Positions 24,673-37,204 of a stretch of 64,000 bases of DNA are shown piece after piece. The stretch spans positions 31,552,254 through 31,616,253 of the forward strand of contig OZ025260.1 of assembly GCA_964019135.1 (NCBI GenBank), written 5' to 3'. This DNA is from Arenicola marina (lineage: Eukaryota > Annelida > Polychaeta > Arenicolidae). The notes below the pieces were generated by a model. It saw only the letters and a list, made by a program, of their open reading frames with translations. It searched no databases and was not told where the DNA came from. Both the position numbers and the translations under genes were made by a program. Within the stretch, counting starts at the first letter, position 1, and each line of letters starts with the position of its first letter.

Positions 24673-26735
24673 CATGAGCGCTCGACTCCATAATATTTTC
24701 GATGACCCCGCCCGCCATACAATACCTAATATACATAAGAGTACGCAACTCGCCATAGCTGCCGCCCAGTGTGCCCTCGCTTCGACCCCTCTCACAGTCT
24801 TAATAAATATATTTCAAACTCCACGTAGCTTTGTAACATTACACAAGTGTTCATTCTTCCTAAATCCGCTCACCTCAGTCCTCATCACTGACCTAAAAGC
24901 CAACAATGAGACATTTTGCCCGAGTGAAGCCGTAGCGGACGGACTTCCCCATATGCCGGAAGTAGCAGGCGATGTGCGGGGTCAAGGCCGTCGAATACGG
25001 TGGAGACCTGTCATTTACTATGAAATGCTTAAAGACAGGTCGATCGAAAAAAAAAAAGCATTTAATGATGTGAACGTCTTGGGCCTCTTTAATTTGTGAT
25101 ATGTGACAGCATGAAGTTTTTCATCATCGAGCGACGTATCAACAGTTCATCTTAGACCAGGCTGCGTCAAACAATATTCGGATGACGCAGGCCATTGCGT
25201 TTGGCCACGCCCAACTAGGGCAGGAACGATCGCTATATACTGATATAGGCCGCACTCAGAACTGCGCATTAGTTGATTGAGACGGTGCGAGATGGCACAA
25301 ATTTGGGAAGAGGCACTTGACCTCATAGAACAGGCCCATAATTTGCTTGTAACTGGCCAAGCCGGCACAGGCAAATCTACCCTGATTTCCTCTGCAGCCA
25401 AACACCTCCGAGAAAACGCCAAGCGGGTTGCTCTTACTGCCGCAACACCTTGCAGGTAGGGGTGGGGGGGCGATCGTGTTCCCACATCACGAATAATAAA
25501 TTTCTTTATTCCCGTGTCGCGATGAATTAAATGGAGGATTCCTCATACATGATATAAATTGGCGATTTTCCAATTCACGGTTATTTAGTATTAAATTCAC
25601 AGTTCACGATTGATGAAAATTATTGATTATACGAGCGCCGGCTAATATCCCATTCCCAGTTCCCGAGTAATTATTTTCCTCATTCCCGTTTCACGGTGAA
25701 ATGAAAAGCCCGTTCTCGAGGAACGTAAATACCGCTTATACCCCCCCCTTTGTAGTACAGCCATGGGCAAGGTGACAAAACGTTACACAGTTGGTCTGGA
25801 ATCCAGGTTGGTACTAAGCTGACCGTTATTGGTTTCTATTTGTAATTGCATACAGTATTTGTTATTAAGTAAAGCGGACATGCAATATCCTTATTATAGT
25901 TTTATTTTATAGCCAGCAATTAAGTCAATACATAGGGATTTGCAGTTCAAAAGGACCCTAAAGTCAAAGTCATAAATGCCGTAGACACACGTTTCGGCCT
26001 ATATTTTCCGCGATTGTGCTGCGATCGCTCTACAAATCACTGACATGAGAAAGCAACACTAGACCATTTTAATGATACCAAACTTAACGTACTGCGATGT
26101 TATCCTTTTTTTATGACACAAACAATATTTCTCCATGCTGACACTCCATTGGCAGCAGACACACTTTCGCAAATAGACTAAATCCCAGTTTATTTATATT
26201 ATATTATGTATTTATGACTGACTTTTTTTTTAAAGATATATATCCGGAACTATAGCAAGTGAAAATGGACTTTATTACCTAATTGCACATATGTGCAATT
26301 AATAAAAACAAATATGCCAAATTGATTTTCACATATGTAAAATTTATAGAAGTCTAGTTATTTTCTCCAGTGACATATCTGGTTAACGTCCCCCTTGATT
26401 AGGAATGACTTTTCAAAATTTGCCGCTGTTGATCTCGACCAATCAAAAGACACTGCATTCTACTTCCGCTTTCGGCATATGGGGAAGTCCGTCCGCTACG
26501 GCTTCACTCGGGCAAAATGTCTCGTTGTTGGCATTTGGGTCAGTGATGAGGACTGAGGTGAGCGGATTTAGGAAGAATGAACACTTGTGTAATGTTACAA
26601 AGCTACGTGGAGTTTGAAATATATTTAAGCGAGGGCACCCTGGGCGGCAGCTATGGCGAGTTGCGTACTCTTATGTATATTAGGTATTGTATGGCGGGCG
26701 GGGTCCTCGAAAATATTATGGAGTCGAGCGCTCAT
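24673..26735. mobile_element. Foldback/TIR element, arms about 270-300 bp, with a PIF1-like exon
   Basis: 24673-24968 matches the reverse complement of 26465-26735 at roughly 95 percent by eye, apart from one indel of about 25 bp. Both outer ends read CATGAGCGCTCGACTCC inward. Just outside the left end is a GC-rich hairpin (CGGCCTCGCCCCGAGCCGAG). No transposase is visible inside; the only coding-like content is the helicase exon at 25292-25455. It is probably a young non-autonomous element that picked up a gene fragment. Confidence 0.75.
25292..25455 (+). pseudogene. 5' exon of a PIF1-like helicase, isolated fragment
   Basis: ATG at 25292 begins MAQIWEEALDLIEQAHNLLV, followed by Walker A TGQAGTGKST and then KRVALTAATPC. 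This is the start of a PIF1-type SF1 helicase core, where motif I is followed by strand KRVAxTASTG. The exon ends at a plausible donor (TTGCAG|GTAGGG). The preceding 60 bp has a TATA-like ATATAC tract, so promoter, 5' UTR and exon 1 may all be present. No later helicase motif (II-VI) is found up to 28.8 kb. It lies wholly inside a foldback element, so it is best read as a captured gene fragment; a real gene with distant exons cannot be excluded. Confidence 0.55.
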
Positions 26736-27606
26736 GCCCTCAGCCGAATGCAATATCTTAATGACAGGCCACTTCATCACTCAGCAGACACCAGCTTTCT
26801 TGCCAGTGAAATGCTCCTGATGGCATAAAAAATTGCAATTTCACAATAACGTTGTTGCTGTTTTCACATTTCTTTAAAACCAACATCATAGTCACTAATC
26901 ACTAGACTTTTCATTTGTAGCTTGCTTTTCCGCTAATAGCTATCTATGCATGAGTCACTGGGCTTGATAACGATAGTATAACATCTGTATGGACAGCTTA
27001 GGCGCCATGATTGTTTTGAATGGCTGGTCAAAAAGTGACTTTTTTCACCGGCCTGAAGGTAGATATTGAAGACTGCATGTGATATGCAGAGTGGGGCCAC
27101 TAACATCGGACACTTTGGACTTCAAAGTACGCTGCAATGGCAGCGGAAACAGTCCTTGCTACAGGGGGCTCTGACAAAAAAAAGCGCTGAATCTTTTTAC
27201 ATATTTTAGAAGGATTATTGGATAGATATTTTTTATTTATAAGAGCTTTACAGTTAGGTAAGTATTCATATTTAGGGGACAAATACATGACATAATTAAA
27301 CTTTTCGTGACTTTTTGCCAACTTTCATGATTACTGGCTTGCTGTCAGCTGTCAGCTCTGGTAAGCTGTCTTTGATTTTTAATCACAGCTATTCAGAATC
27401 TAGCCATAATAGACTGCTATATAAAGCATGAAATGTAAGGTCGTACCAGCAAGTGCACATGTGCTGTTAGTCTGAAAAGAAGATATTGCTGTCATAAGAC
27501 AGTTGGCAATTCGACGACAAGTAACGTGTCATCGCATATAGTCGCTGTTCAAGAAAACTGTTTTCCCATCTTGACTAAAACATTGAGTTATCAGCGTTTT
27601 TTTGAA
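26736..27606. other. Intergenic stretch, nothing recognised
   Basis: AT-rich unique sequence between two inverted-repeat elements. No ORF with recognisable content and no repeat pattern was seen. Confidence 0.5.
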
Positions 27607-28420
27607 ATAGCAGATTTCTTCCTTGATATAAAAGGAAGTGTTTTCACTGATGACTGAACAATTTCACTCCGCACTCAATCGGCTATGGTGTCACATCGTC
27701 AATTCATGCCTCCGGGGCAGCAACACCATAGTGGAACTTTCCTATAGTTTTTGCTGACAGGCAGGCTGGCCCCCAGGCAAGCAATGCTAATTCTGCCACC
27801 ATTTATATCATTTGTAGCCTGGGTCCCAAATTTTGTAACCATGAATTACCTGTGACAGTGGGTGCTGCTGTTGTTCCTAAGTTCAAAGTGAGCAACTGAT
27901 AGCACCCTCTAGCGGAGAGTTATATGCAGACTTATAGGAACCAAGTTGCATTCACTGGTACCAGCATGCGCCAAAAACAAATATTGATGCCTGGATCAGA
28001 TGGTTGAACATGAAAAATGATGCTCCAAAAACAATTCTTCATGAAAATATAACCAATACAACCTAGTGTTCACACACTTTCTTGATGTCAGAAGATAGAA
28101 CAAGGTTTATATATGTAAACACTATGATTGTCTGCACACACATTATGATAAAAGCTACAGTTTTTCTCCCAACTGGCGTCTAAAGAATTTAGCATGGACA
28201 ATGTTGTGCCCCTAGAGTGGCGGTTTCCGTGAGGCAGTTGCGCCAAGCTGGTTCCAAGCCTGCATGTTTGTAGTGCTGCTCCCGCATTGGAGGCATAAGT
28301 TGACGACGTGAAATTGTTTAGTCATTTGGTGAAAATATTGATTTATGCAGTCGTCTTGCCTGAATGTGTGCGAATCTTGTCTCCCCATACTTCCATTTAT
28401 ATCAAGGAAGAAATCGGCCT
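27607..28420. mobile_element. Diverged inverted-repeat element, about 0.8 kb
   Basis: 27607-27725 is related to the reverse complement of 28262-28420: shared blocks include GGAGGCATRARTTGACGAYG, GAAATTGTTYAGTCAT and TATATCAAGGAAGAAATC. The right arm has about 50 bp of extra sequence. The interior is non-coding. It could instead be two inverted copies of a dispersed repeat. Confidence 0.45.
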
Positions 28421-28872
28421 CTGACAAATCTGAAAGGATCTTGAAAGAAATGCTGTACATTTAAAAAGCCTATGGTTTTAGATGTTAATGTTGATACATC
28501 AGACTGTCTCACAACATTAATATCTGATTTTCAGGTTATTCTCTTCTATAACTGTTTATCTAATGTGAGGTGTGGCTATTATAGTGATTACTTACGCCAA
28601 AACTATGCAATTTGCATTTTTTTCAAGCAACTCATTACAGAAATTCTCTGCCTGCTTTATATTACCAATGCTTCAGGTACCAGTTGGCCAGTAATCATTG
28701 GTTGTTTATGATGTATAACCTCAGAAAACCTATGCATTAAATGACTTTATTTACAATTCAATCTCATCTGCCTGTATGGTCTAGTATCATGTGGTAAACT
28801 TTGAGAGATCAAACATTTGTCAATATTGATGATTTTCTCCTGCTTGTCATAACGCTATTGTTATTTCCCAGG

Positions 28873-30292
28873 ATGGCAGACTCAGGCCAACAAGTGAGTT
28901 CTATGCCCCTGCCACCAATGCAGTATGTCAACCAGTTTACTGATGAGAATGTGAAGCGAGGGAGAGCACCCAAGCCACCACCGCCTATGAAGGTATGAAA
29001 GCAATATTGTCGTCAGAGAGGTAAAAGATGACTATATGAGAAATGTTTTTCTTGTATCCCGTACATGATGTCATATTTGAATGTTCATGAGTTGTAGAAT
29101 GCCTAAATTATCATGTTTACAGGCCTATCACACATATTTAATCTTCATCAGTAGTTGTTATGTTTGTATTTTCCTTCGCATGGGGTCTTTAATTTACTAA
29201 GTGGACCAGCAACAGGCGCAGTAGCCATGAAAGTACCTCACCTTTAAGATATCACCTGTGCTTTGGGGTCACCGCATGGTCTAGTGGGCTAACATGTTCA
29301 GCAACTTCGGCCCAAGTAGGCGATACATTGTTCGAACCCCACCTCTGCACATGTTTGTGCAGGATAAAGATCCCATATCGCTTCTCGCAATGAGTATGAG
29401 TTTATTCCCGGAGACATGGTTCGTCACTACCTTGACCCTTCTCATTTTCGCGATATGACCTACAGACACTATGTGTCCTGTTTAAATCAATCAGCTGTTT
29501 CTTCTCAACACCGCCGCATTACAAGTAATCTCAAGAGCTGTGGTTATAATTGTGACTGACTTATTATTGTGGTGAGGTGACACTCTATCAAGGCCCAGTC
29601 GAATTTGGATCGAAAATGGTTCTTTAAAAGCTGCTAATTCCTTCTTGTGTGTATCTTCTCAGGACAACTACACCATGTTCGGGGTGACGTTCAGCGCTGA
29701 CGATCAGATCATTCGCCCCCTGGAGAACCAAGGTCTGCGACGGCTGTACCCCCAACACTACGACCACAAGCGGGAGCTCAAGAAACTCAACCATTCCATC
29801 CTCATCAACTTCCTGGACCTGATCGACATTCTGATCAAGGCGCCCGAGTGCCAGCGCCGAGTGGAGAAGATCGACGACCTCACGCTTCTGTTTATTCACA
29901 TGCACCATCTCATCAATGAGTTCCGGCCGCACCAGGCACGAGAGACGCTGCGCGTGCTGCTCAAGATCCAGAAGCATGAGCGTCTGGAGACCGCGGAACG
30001 CTTCCAGAAACATCTCCAGCAGGTGGAGGAGCTCGTGCGCTCGTCGCTGGCGTCGCTACCGGACGACAGCGCCCTGGACACCAAGCTGGTCATCAAACAG
30101 GAGCCGACGGGGGGTGACGGGGAGGAGGGGGCGGGCGCCAACGGCATGGAGGAGGAGGACGCCGGGGAGGTCGGATTACCGGCGCCGCCCAAGAAAATCA
30201 AGACTGAGCCGGGGACGGACGAGTTCACTGGGATGGAGGAAATCGATATCTTAGACCGAATGATGTGTGATATCGTCGACAAGATGAACTGA
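28873..30292 (+). CDS. MED7: Mediator complex subunit 7
   Basis: Exons are 28873-28992 (40 codons) and 29663-30292 (stop TGA), 249 aa in all; vertebrate MED7 is about 233. The N-terminus has [20 protein letters not shown] and PKPPPPMK, the Pro-rich segment typical of MED7. Exon 2 has [39 protein letters not shown] and [10 protein letters not shown], then the long helices that pair with MED21 ([19 protein letters not shown]). MED7 is a middle-module subunit bridging activators and RNA polymerase II in the nucleus. The C-terminal 60 residues are acidic, Gly-rich and poorly conserved. An acceptor (TTTCCCAG) sits 2 bp before the ATG, so a non-coding first exon lies upstream. The intron carries a SINE. 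The last codons (IVDKMN-stop) are the first unit of a minisatellite. AATAAA at 31523-31528 is a candidate poly(A) signal. Confidence 0.95.
29263..29493 (+). mobile_element. tRNA-derived SINE, family 2, in the MED7 intron
   Basis: A box TGGTCTAGTGGGCTAACA and B box GTTCGAACCCC about 46 bp later. The body contains GGATAAAGATCCC and CCCGGAGACATGG and ends in a segment with TTTTCGCGATATGACC. A 5'-truncated relative lies at 62568-62700. It is inserted in sense orientation in the single coding-region intron of MED7. Confidence 0.75.
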
Positions 30293-31050
30293 AGTCGCGA
30301 CTTGGAAATCGTGGACAATATGAACTGAAGTCGCGGCTTGAAACTCGCGCACAAGATGAACTGGAGTCGCGGCTGGTAATTGGTGGACAAGATAAACTGG
30401 AGTCGCGACTTGGAAATGGTGGACAATGTGAACTGTAGTCGCGGCTTGAAAATCGTAGACAAGATGAACTGAAGTCGCGGCTGGTAATTGGTGGACAATA
30501 TAAACTGAAGTCGCGGCTTGAAACTCGCGCACAAGATGAACTGGAGTCGCGGCTGGTAATTGGTGGACAAGATAAACTGGAGTCGCGACTTGGAAATGGT
30601 GGACAATGTGAACTGTAGTCGCGGCTTGAAAATCGTAGACAAGATGAACTGAAGTCGCGGCTTGAAACTCGTGGGCAACATGAACTGGTGTCGCGGTTTG
30701 TAAATCGTTGACAAGGTGAACTGAAGTCGCGGCTTGAAACTCGTGGGCAACATGAACTGGTGTCGCGGTTTGTAAATCGTTGACAAGGTGAACTGAAGTC
30801 GCGGCTTGAAACTCGTGGACAACATGAACTGGTGTCGCGGCTCGTGATTCGCGTGGTCAGAAAGCAGTCAGATCCCTGCTCCTGATTCGCGTGGTCAACA
30901 AGCAGTCAGATCGCGGCTTTATGGTTCGCGTAGACAAACAGATGTGAGGTCTCGGCATGTGATTTGGTCACAGGAAGAACTGAGATCACGACTTGGCAAT
31001 CGTAAACAGAAAGAACTGACGTCACGGCTTGTGATATGCGTGCGGCTCAG
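30272..31050. repeat. 36-bp minisatellite containing the MED7 stop codon, about 18-20 copies
   Basis: The first unit is the last seven codons of MED7 (ATCGTCGACAAGATGAACTG, A) plus AGTCGCGACTTGGAA. About 15 tandem 36-bp copies follow to about 30840, each keeping GACAA-ATGAACTG-AGTCGCGG, then a degenerate tail to about 31050. The coding end of the gene is therefore part of the repeat unit. The array should lie in the 3' UTR. Confidence 0.92.
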
Positions 31051-33543
31051 TGGAATATCCTACCTAGTGAGGTAGATAGGCACCACCGGGCAGGAGACGG
31101 CAGGTCGGCCTTTCGCCCCCCCCCCCCCCGCCGTAGGCCGAACCATCGTTTCATCATAGCTCACGTGCTACTCGCACCAAGTCTTTGCTACATCAATCGA
31201 TTGCGTGTACCCTAACCGGCATCCACGTTTCACAATAGTCAGGCGGTATAGTGGCGTATTCTTGTTTTTGCCAAGAGTCATTCCACCGCTTATCGAAGCT
31301 TCCGTTTCGGTTGTTCTGACTTGACAGACGCCTACGTGCAACTGTTATCTGGCAGCCTATCGCAGCGATGTTCCGGCATTACGGATATTTGCAGTTGAGC
31401 AGCAGTGTTATCGAAGATAGCCACCTCATGCAGTCTACAATAGTGGGATGAGAGATCTATAGATGGACTCCGCAACCCGGACGCACCAGAGGAGTTTGGT
31501 GCCTGCGCCAACTATTTATTTTAATAAACATCATTATGTATTGCTGTTTCGTGTGGCGTTTGTACGTGTATACTTTCCATCTTTGTTATATCAATGACGC
31601 AGGGATCTAGGACGTCTATTCCTGAGCAGCTCTTAAGCTTCGCAGTGAATCGAGAAGGCTTCCTTCCATCTTCGATTACCATCCACTGAACTAATCCCTT
31701 AGAGAGTTAATACCGTTACATTACATATATACAATGTAATTCAAATAATGCGCTGAAAATATTCGAAAGTCAACGCTACCAATTATGGGGTTAACTTTGC
31801 GCAGACGCTCAAATTTTCATTATCAAAGGGGTAAAAGATTTGTAAGACAAACTGCTTTTGTTTAAAACCTATCTAAAATTCTGATATTGGGTATCCTGCG
31901 TTATTGGACATCGAATATTCTCTTCGCTTAATCAAAAGTATCTGTAAACAAAGCTCGTCAAAGTAATTTTAGGGCTGAACTGAGGGATTTTTTGGCGTAA
32001 ACGTTTGTTTACTTTGAATGAACCGTATACAACAAAATAATGCGCATGCCTTTTATTATTGACAATATATAAAGCTTAAGAGTAATATACAATGAATACA
32101 TAACCATGGTTACTCGCAGTTGACTCCCGAAGTCTAGGAGTGGAATATGTCAAAATAACAGCACTGAGGATACCGCCACAGACAGAGATAGTATTGTTGT
32201 ACAACCCAATTGTAACCAGTACCCTGAAGCCGGCCTTTAAACAGGTGTTTCTATAAACATCAAATGCGAGCCAACGTTTTCCAGAGAACATTTAACAACT
32301 TTACATACATCTCAAAAAAAAAAATGTATACTTAGCCTTATGTTGTATTAAACATTACATCTATGGCTAAAAGGTATGCCGGTAAAGCTTTACCTTTGGT
32401 CGATCGCCATTCAATCACACAAGGGGCCCAACGATCAAAAATCACACGACCGCCAATATTTTCTAACTACCGGTAACTCTTTTTGGTTTGTGCGAGTTTG
32501 TTGCGTTAAGTGGTGGGCAGAGAGCCTTTGAAAATCTTGACCATCATATCACACAGTTGACAGAGCACTGCCGCTTGAGCGATCCAGTCTGTTTGTGACG
32601 GAAGCACGAACAATATGATACCACCTATAACCAGGGTAGGGTGTTCTGTTCGGTGAAATAAGGGTACATCTGGGGGTACATTGGTAATAAAGCAGCAAAA
32701 GACCAGAATTGGTCATTATTAAATTGTACGCGATCGCAGGAATGTCTACGGTAGCCTCTGCACGTATTAACATAATTAACCCTATTATAAGCACCGCAGC
32801 GTAGTCCTGAATCGTGAAGGACCTGCTTCACCAGAAATAATTAAACGCATATACATGGGGGTCTGAAAGGGGGGTCCAGTGTCGACTTTTCATAATTCTC
32901 AGTTTCGAATGTCGATTTTTCACGTTCCGCGTCGCTTTTTGCCTAAATTCAGCGTCGTTTTTTCAAAAATCTGCGTCGATGTCGCTTTTTCATATCCTCA
33001 GTGTCGGAATTTGAGGTTCAATGTCGAATGTCGATTTTTTAAATATGCCTGTGTAGCGTGTGGCCATTTACCCCTTCCAGGCCCCTATATATCTAAACGG
33101 GTTATATAAAGGCCGCCCTATGATATATATGATTAGTAGATACCTTACCCTATTAAACATAATACAATAACATATGTCGTGATATACGCCGCATTGCATT
33201 GAAATTGCGTCCATGAAATCTTGCTATAGCATTGATACGCTCACTGACTGGGTTAACACATATCTGTGTTGATCAAATGGCAACTGTTTATCTGTTATAT
33301 GAATGGCGCTCTGTGGAGCTTCACCTAGAGCTTCACGGTCGAAACCTGCCAAAATGGGTGCTTACGTTTTTGTTAATGGTACCACCGATCACACGCTGAA
33401 CGATAATATTACTAAGCGTAACTCAAACGAAACAATGAAGTACAAGAAAGTGCGAGATTTTTCCTTCTCAAAATTCCATTGCCATGGAGATTCAGTCGGG
33501 GGTGGGCGGTGCCATGCAGACCAGATGAAGACCCATTTCGCCA
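31051..33543. other. Intergenic stretch, no gene seen
   Basis: Contains a poly(C) run near 31118 and the candidate MED7 poly(A) signal near 31523. The rest is AT-rich unique sequence. A degenerate repeat at 32880-33045 is listed separately. Confidence 0.5.
32880..33045. repeat. Degenerate repeat of GTCG(A/C)TTTTTCA motifs
   Basis: At least seven occurrences of TGTCGATTTTTCA, GTCGCTTTTT or GTCGTTTTTTCA at irregular 20-35-bp spacing. It follows a GGGGTCTGAAAGGGGGG block resembling the G-rich dispersed repeat. Confidence 0.6.
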
Positions 33544-36500
33544 TTACTCCGCCTTGTGACGCTGCAGTTTGGGGCTCTTGGGATCATCCGGGTACTGCTG
33601 GGAGACTGGGGTGACTCCCAGCAGCAGGAAGTGACGTTGGTAGGCCATGGTGGCCCGGAACATCTTGTCCGTGCCGTGAAGGCGATCCAGGACTCCCAGC
33701 ACGCCGAAGTTGTTGGTAAACCTTAGAATCATTTAATGATAAATAAAAAAATGTTATAGCATGCTTCAATAACATTAAATGAAAATAGCGATTTAGTTAC
33801 TTCATTTTGCGTTCATATCAGCATGAATCATTGCTATCCTTGGTAATAACCTTGGTAATATGAATTACTAATTGGCGAAATACGCAATCCGTAGCGCAGT
33901 CAATATACAACATCGGTGACTAGATCACTGCATTACACAAACAGAGAGAGCGGAACGGCCTTGTCTTCCCGACATCGATATCGAAGGGGACTCACTTGAG
34001 GTGGTGGAAGTCATGAGCCTCTGGCGATGGCAGGCCGGGCAAGTGGTAGCCGCTGTGGGCGATGGTGGTCGACAGCAGGGCCAGGCCGAACCAGAGCCAG
34101 GCAGTGGCCAGGTGAGAACCCATCACTATGGGACCCATGATGGGTGGCAGCATGTTGCTGATCATGTGTTCCAGCGGGTGAGCGTACACGGCCGTCACCC
34201 CCACGGGGGCCGTCCACTCGTGGTGCTTCTTGTGCACGTGCTTGTACAGGCGCGGGTGGTGGAACAATCTGCAACGTACAGTCATATTTAAATCCCATTT
34301 AAAGACATCTGAAACGCTGAACTGTTCTCCAGTACAATATATTGCCACGTGGTGGCGCCACAGTGTGAGCAAGCGGACCATCGTAAAGAATAAAGAGTGA
34401 TGTTTTGCCGACGGTGCGGGCTAGCCGGGATGGCTAACTGGGATGGCTATAGCCGGGATGGCAAGCTGGGAAGGCATATTGCATGGGGTGACTAGCTGGG
34501 ATGGCTAGCTGGGATGGCTATATCTGAGATTTAGGGTAAGAAATAGTGGTGTTCTAGGCCACTTTTATGCGCATGAAGACCTTGGAGAAGAAATCTCTCT
34601 GGATAATGGTCGGCGCACATAAGAAGATATTAATATGCACATGAAAGTCTCATGCATCATCTAGTAAGTGAAGAAGATGGTGGTTTCAACCCTATGACGG
34701 GCTGGCTGCCCGGCCTATACCTATGGCTGTAGTAGAAGAAGAGCTCCTCCACCAGGGCGAAGACGACGAGTTCGAGGAGGGCCCACTGGAAGGTCGGGAG
34801 CCCGCCGCGGCCGAAGTCACAGCCGCGGATCTTCATGATACGGACACACACGTAGCTGAAGGGGATGCCCACCACCAGCTGGTTAAACAGCACCCACATC
34901 ACACACTTCTTCAGCTTGGCTGGGTCCACCTATAATGCATGGAGAGAGAAGAACGGTCATTCCCGGGACGTTCGATCTTCACGCTAGCTAGGCAGATCGA
35001 ACGCCTTGCCGTGTTTGATGATGCTCCTTGGGATAATAAAAAGGTGTACCTTCAACTTTTGGGTTCTATATAGGGGCTCTCGTTTTTTTACGTTTTTTCG
35101 GCAAGCATCAGATTTAATTAGTACCGTGACACTATCGTTATCAGTGACAATAATCCGCGTGCTTTATTGGACATTTGCAGTTGAATCTTAAGGAAGATAA
35201 CTTAAGGAAGTGCAACAAATCGGCATTGATAACGTGGATAACTTACAGTTTGATCCTCCTGTATTTTGTATTTGAGCAGAGCCTTGGGCTGGCCCGTGAC
35301 ATCCAGAAGCAGGAAGAAGGCATTGTACAGCCAAAAGGCTAAGAAGGTAACAGCCGTCGTTCCTGTATGTGACACAAGCCACAGATTCAGTGAGTCATTG
35401 TCGAAGTACAAGTACCTTGACTCTTGTAATATTATATCGATACTAGCCGCCCCGCTAGCGTGCGTAGTAATAAGCGAAAGAAATAACAGTAGGACAGTAT
35501 TTTATTTTATACGTCAAATAGTAGCAGGCAGAAGGTAGACATTGGGCAGAAATAATATCGATAGTCATATTGACATAAACTGAGACCGGGAGTTACGGAA
35601 TAACGGGACATATATGGTAAGGATATTTAAAAACCCTGTGAAATTATTGTGCATCCAGTACAGAATACTCAAATTGCGGCTGGGGCACGATATAAACAAA
35701 TATCAGTCCAGTAGAGCTGGGACCCAGGCTCATGCATTGATTGCGTGGGGGGGGGGGGGGGAGGGTTTATTGAGTTAAAAAAGGGGCTGTTTCCCGTCCG
35801 TTGTTTGTCATTCAACGTATTACTACTACCTTCAGTGGATAAAATCTGTTTCCCTTCCGTTGTTTGTCATTTAACGTATGACTACTACCTTCAGTGGATA
35901 AAATCTGCCTGACGTCCTGGTTGGTCTATAGAATTGACGTGTAGACCGCTTAACTATACTGTAAAATTGGATCAAAGATCAAATCAATTCAAATAGGCAA
36001 GGTTCCCCGGGCAGAGTTGGTTCTCTTGCTACTAATGGGAAGTAGTGGACGCGAGACAGTGCGGGATCTGTTTGTTTTGATGGCGGTTCGGGCGGTGGGG
36101 CGTTGAGGGAGGTGTTGTTGCTGTTGGCGCCGGGCCAGGTAGCCCGCCGCGGGCATGGTCGCCGAAAGCGATATTATGCCGCGGGATAAGGTGATAAGCA
36201 CCCAGCGGTTGTGTTGACATATGCGATAGCTTTGACACATCTAAGAGCGGCGGCTGGAAATTAATAGGTCCAAGGCGGCTGCTGGCGCCAATGGGCTTTT
36301 GCATGCCGCGGCATAGTGGGACAGACAGCGCATAGTGGGACAGACAGCTTCATTTTATTAGTATAGATATTATATTAAGCATTATATATTCAGTGGTGGA
36401 TCCTGGAAATTTAAAGGGGATTGATGTCCCAATTTGCAGGAATACGCTAGCTCTCTGAAAAGGTTATCATTGACAGAGGTCGGGGGAAGATGCCTGGATC

Positions 36501-37204
36501 CAGCTAGCTACATCAAAAATGGGTTAAACGCCGGCCTAATCTAGATATATGAAATTTGTAATTATAAATCAGCATGTACAACGATAAAGTACCCCAGAGA
36601 GCCAGAGTCATCTCATCGCCACCGAACAGGTCGTAGATGTTTTCCCATGTGCTCTGCCAGTAGTCACCGGAAGCTCCCCAGAAACTCTGCATGTGCCTGA
36701 AGCAATGGAGGTCAAATGGTGGATGATGTACATGACACACTTTTATGCACACATGAATTTACATCACTGATGCTCGAAAGTATTTATCAATCTGGCAAGA
36801 TTAATATGCACAATGTACAAGAAGAGAAACTGAGAAACATTTATGCAGGCTATATCGTACAAATATTGCTTTCATAAAGTGGGCATATAAATTCCCCAAC
36901 AGCTAGGTTTAAATCTTATTAATTGAATATATTTCTTGAATTCATTATCCACTATGTTAGCATTTATATGACTCAAAGTATCAAATAGATGCAAATTTTA
37001 CCAGGTAATAGAATTTCTAGCTGCCACAAAGATCACCAAGGCTGTTCCAAGCACAAAGAGCGTCATTCGGACAGAATCCCATATCTGACGAATATGGACA
37101 AGAAAGGTTTTCTTGCTGGGAGTAGACTCTTCCATTGTGTGTGATTGGTCGTCGTGGGATGTCTCTCCCATGGTACATTTGTTTCCTGCCAACATCCTTC
37201 TCAT
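33544..37204 (-). CDS. FAXDC2: Fatty acid hydroxylase domain-containing protein 2
   Basis: The six coding exons are 37204-37002, 36696-36593, 35362-35247, 34929-34721, 34268-33996 and 33721-33544, 360 aa (human about 333). It is a membrane-bound di-iron enzyme of the sterol desaturase/hydroxylase family. Hydrophobic segments lie at residues about 45-60, 110-135, 160-180 and 250-290. The three His clusters are present: SHRLFHH, HKKHHEW and HDFHHLKF, with ELFFYYSHR before the first and VYAHPLEHMISNMLPPIMGP between. GVLGVLDRLHGTDKMF near the C-terminus is typical of FAXDC2. In vertebrates it is linked to sterol/lipid metabolism at the ER; the substrate here is inferred. Start ATG 37204 (MRRMLAG) is the first in-frame ATG after an upstream acceptor near 37240, which implies a 5' UTR intron. 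Confidence 0.93.
34425..34530. repeat. Short array of GGGATGGCTAGCT units in a FAXDC2 intron
   Basis: About seven units of roughly 14-15 bp (AGCCGGGATGGCTA, AGCTGGGATGGCTA) between the exons ending at 34268 and beginning at 34721. Confidence 0.75.
35790..35907. repeat. Tandem duplication, 59 bp x 2
   Basis: 35790-35848 and 35849-35907 are nearly identical (three differences by eye), each ending CTTCAGTGGATAAAATCTG. It lies within a FAXDC2 intron, just downstream of a poly(G) run at about 35745-35762. Confidence 0.9.

Noticed and set aside
24674-25099. 141-codon ORF at the left end of the PIF1-bearing element
   Set aside because: It coincides with the inverted arm, which is not open in the matching sense in the other arm. 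No protein resemblance.
29896-30825. 309-codon minus-strand ORF opposite MED7 and its array
   Set aside because: Antisense shadow of MED7 exon 2 plus the 36-bp repeat. Composition is repeat-driven.
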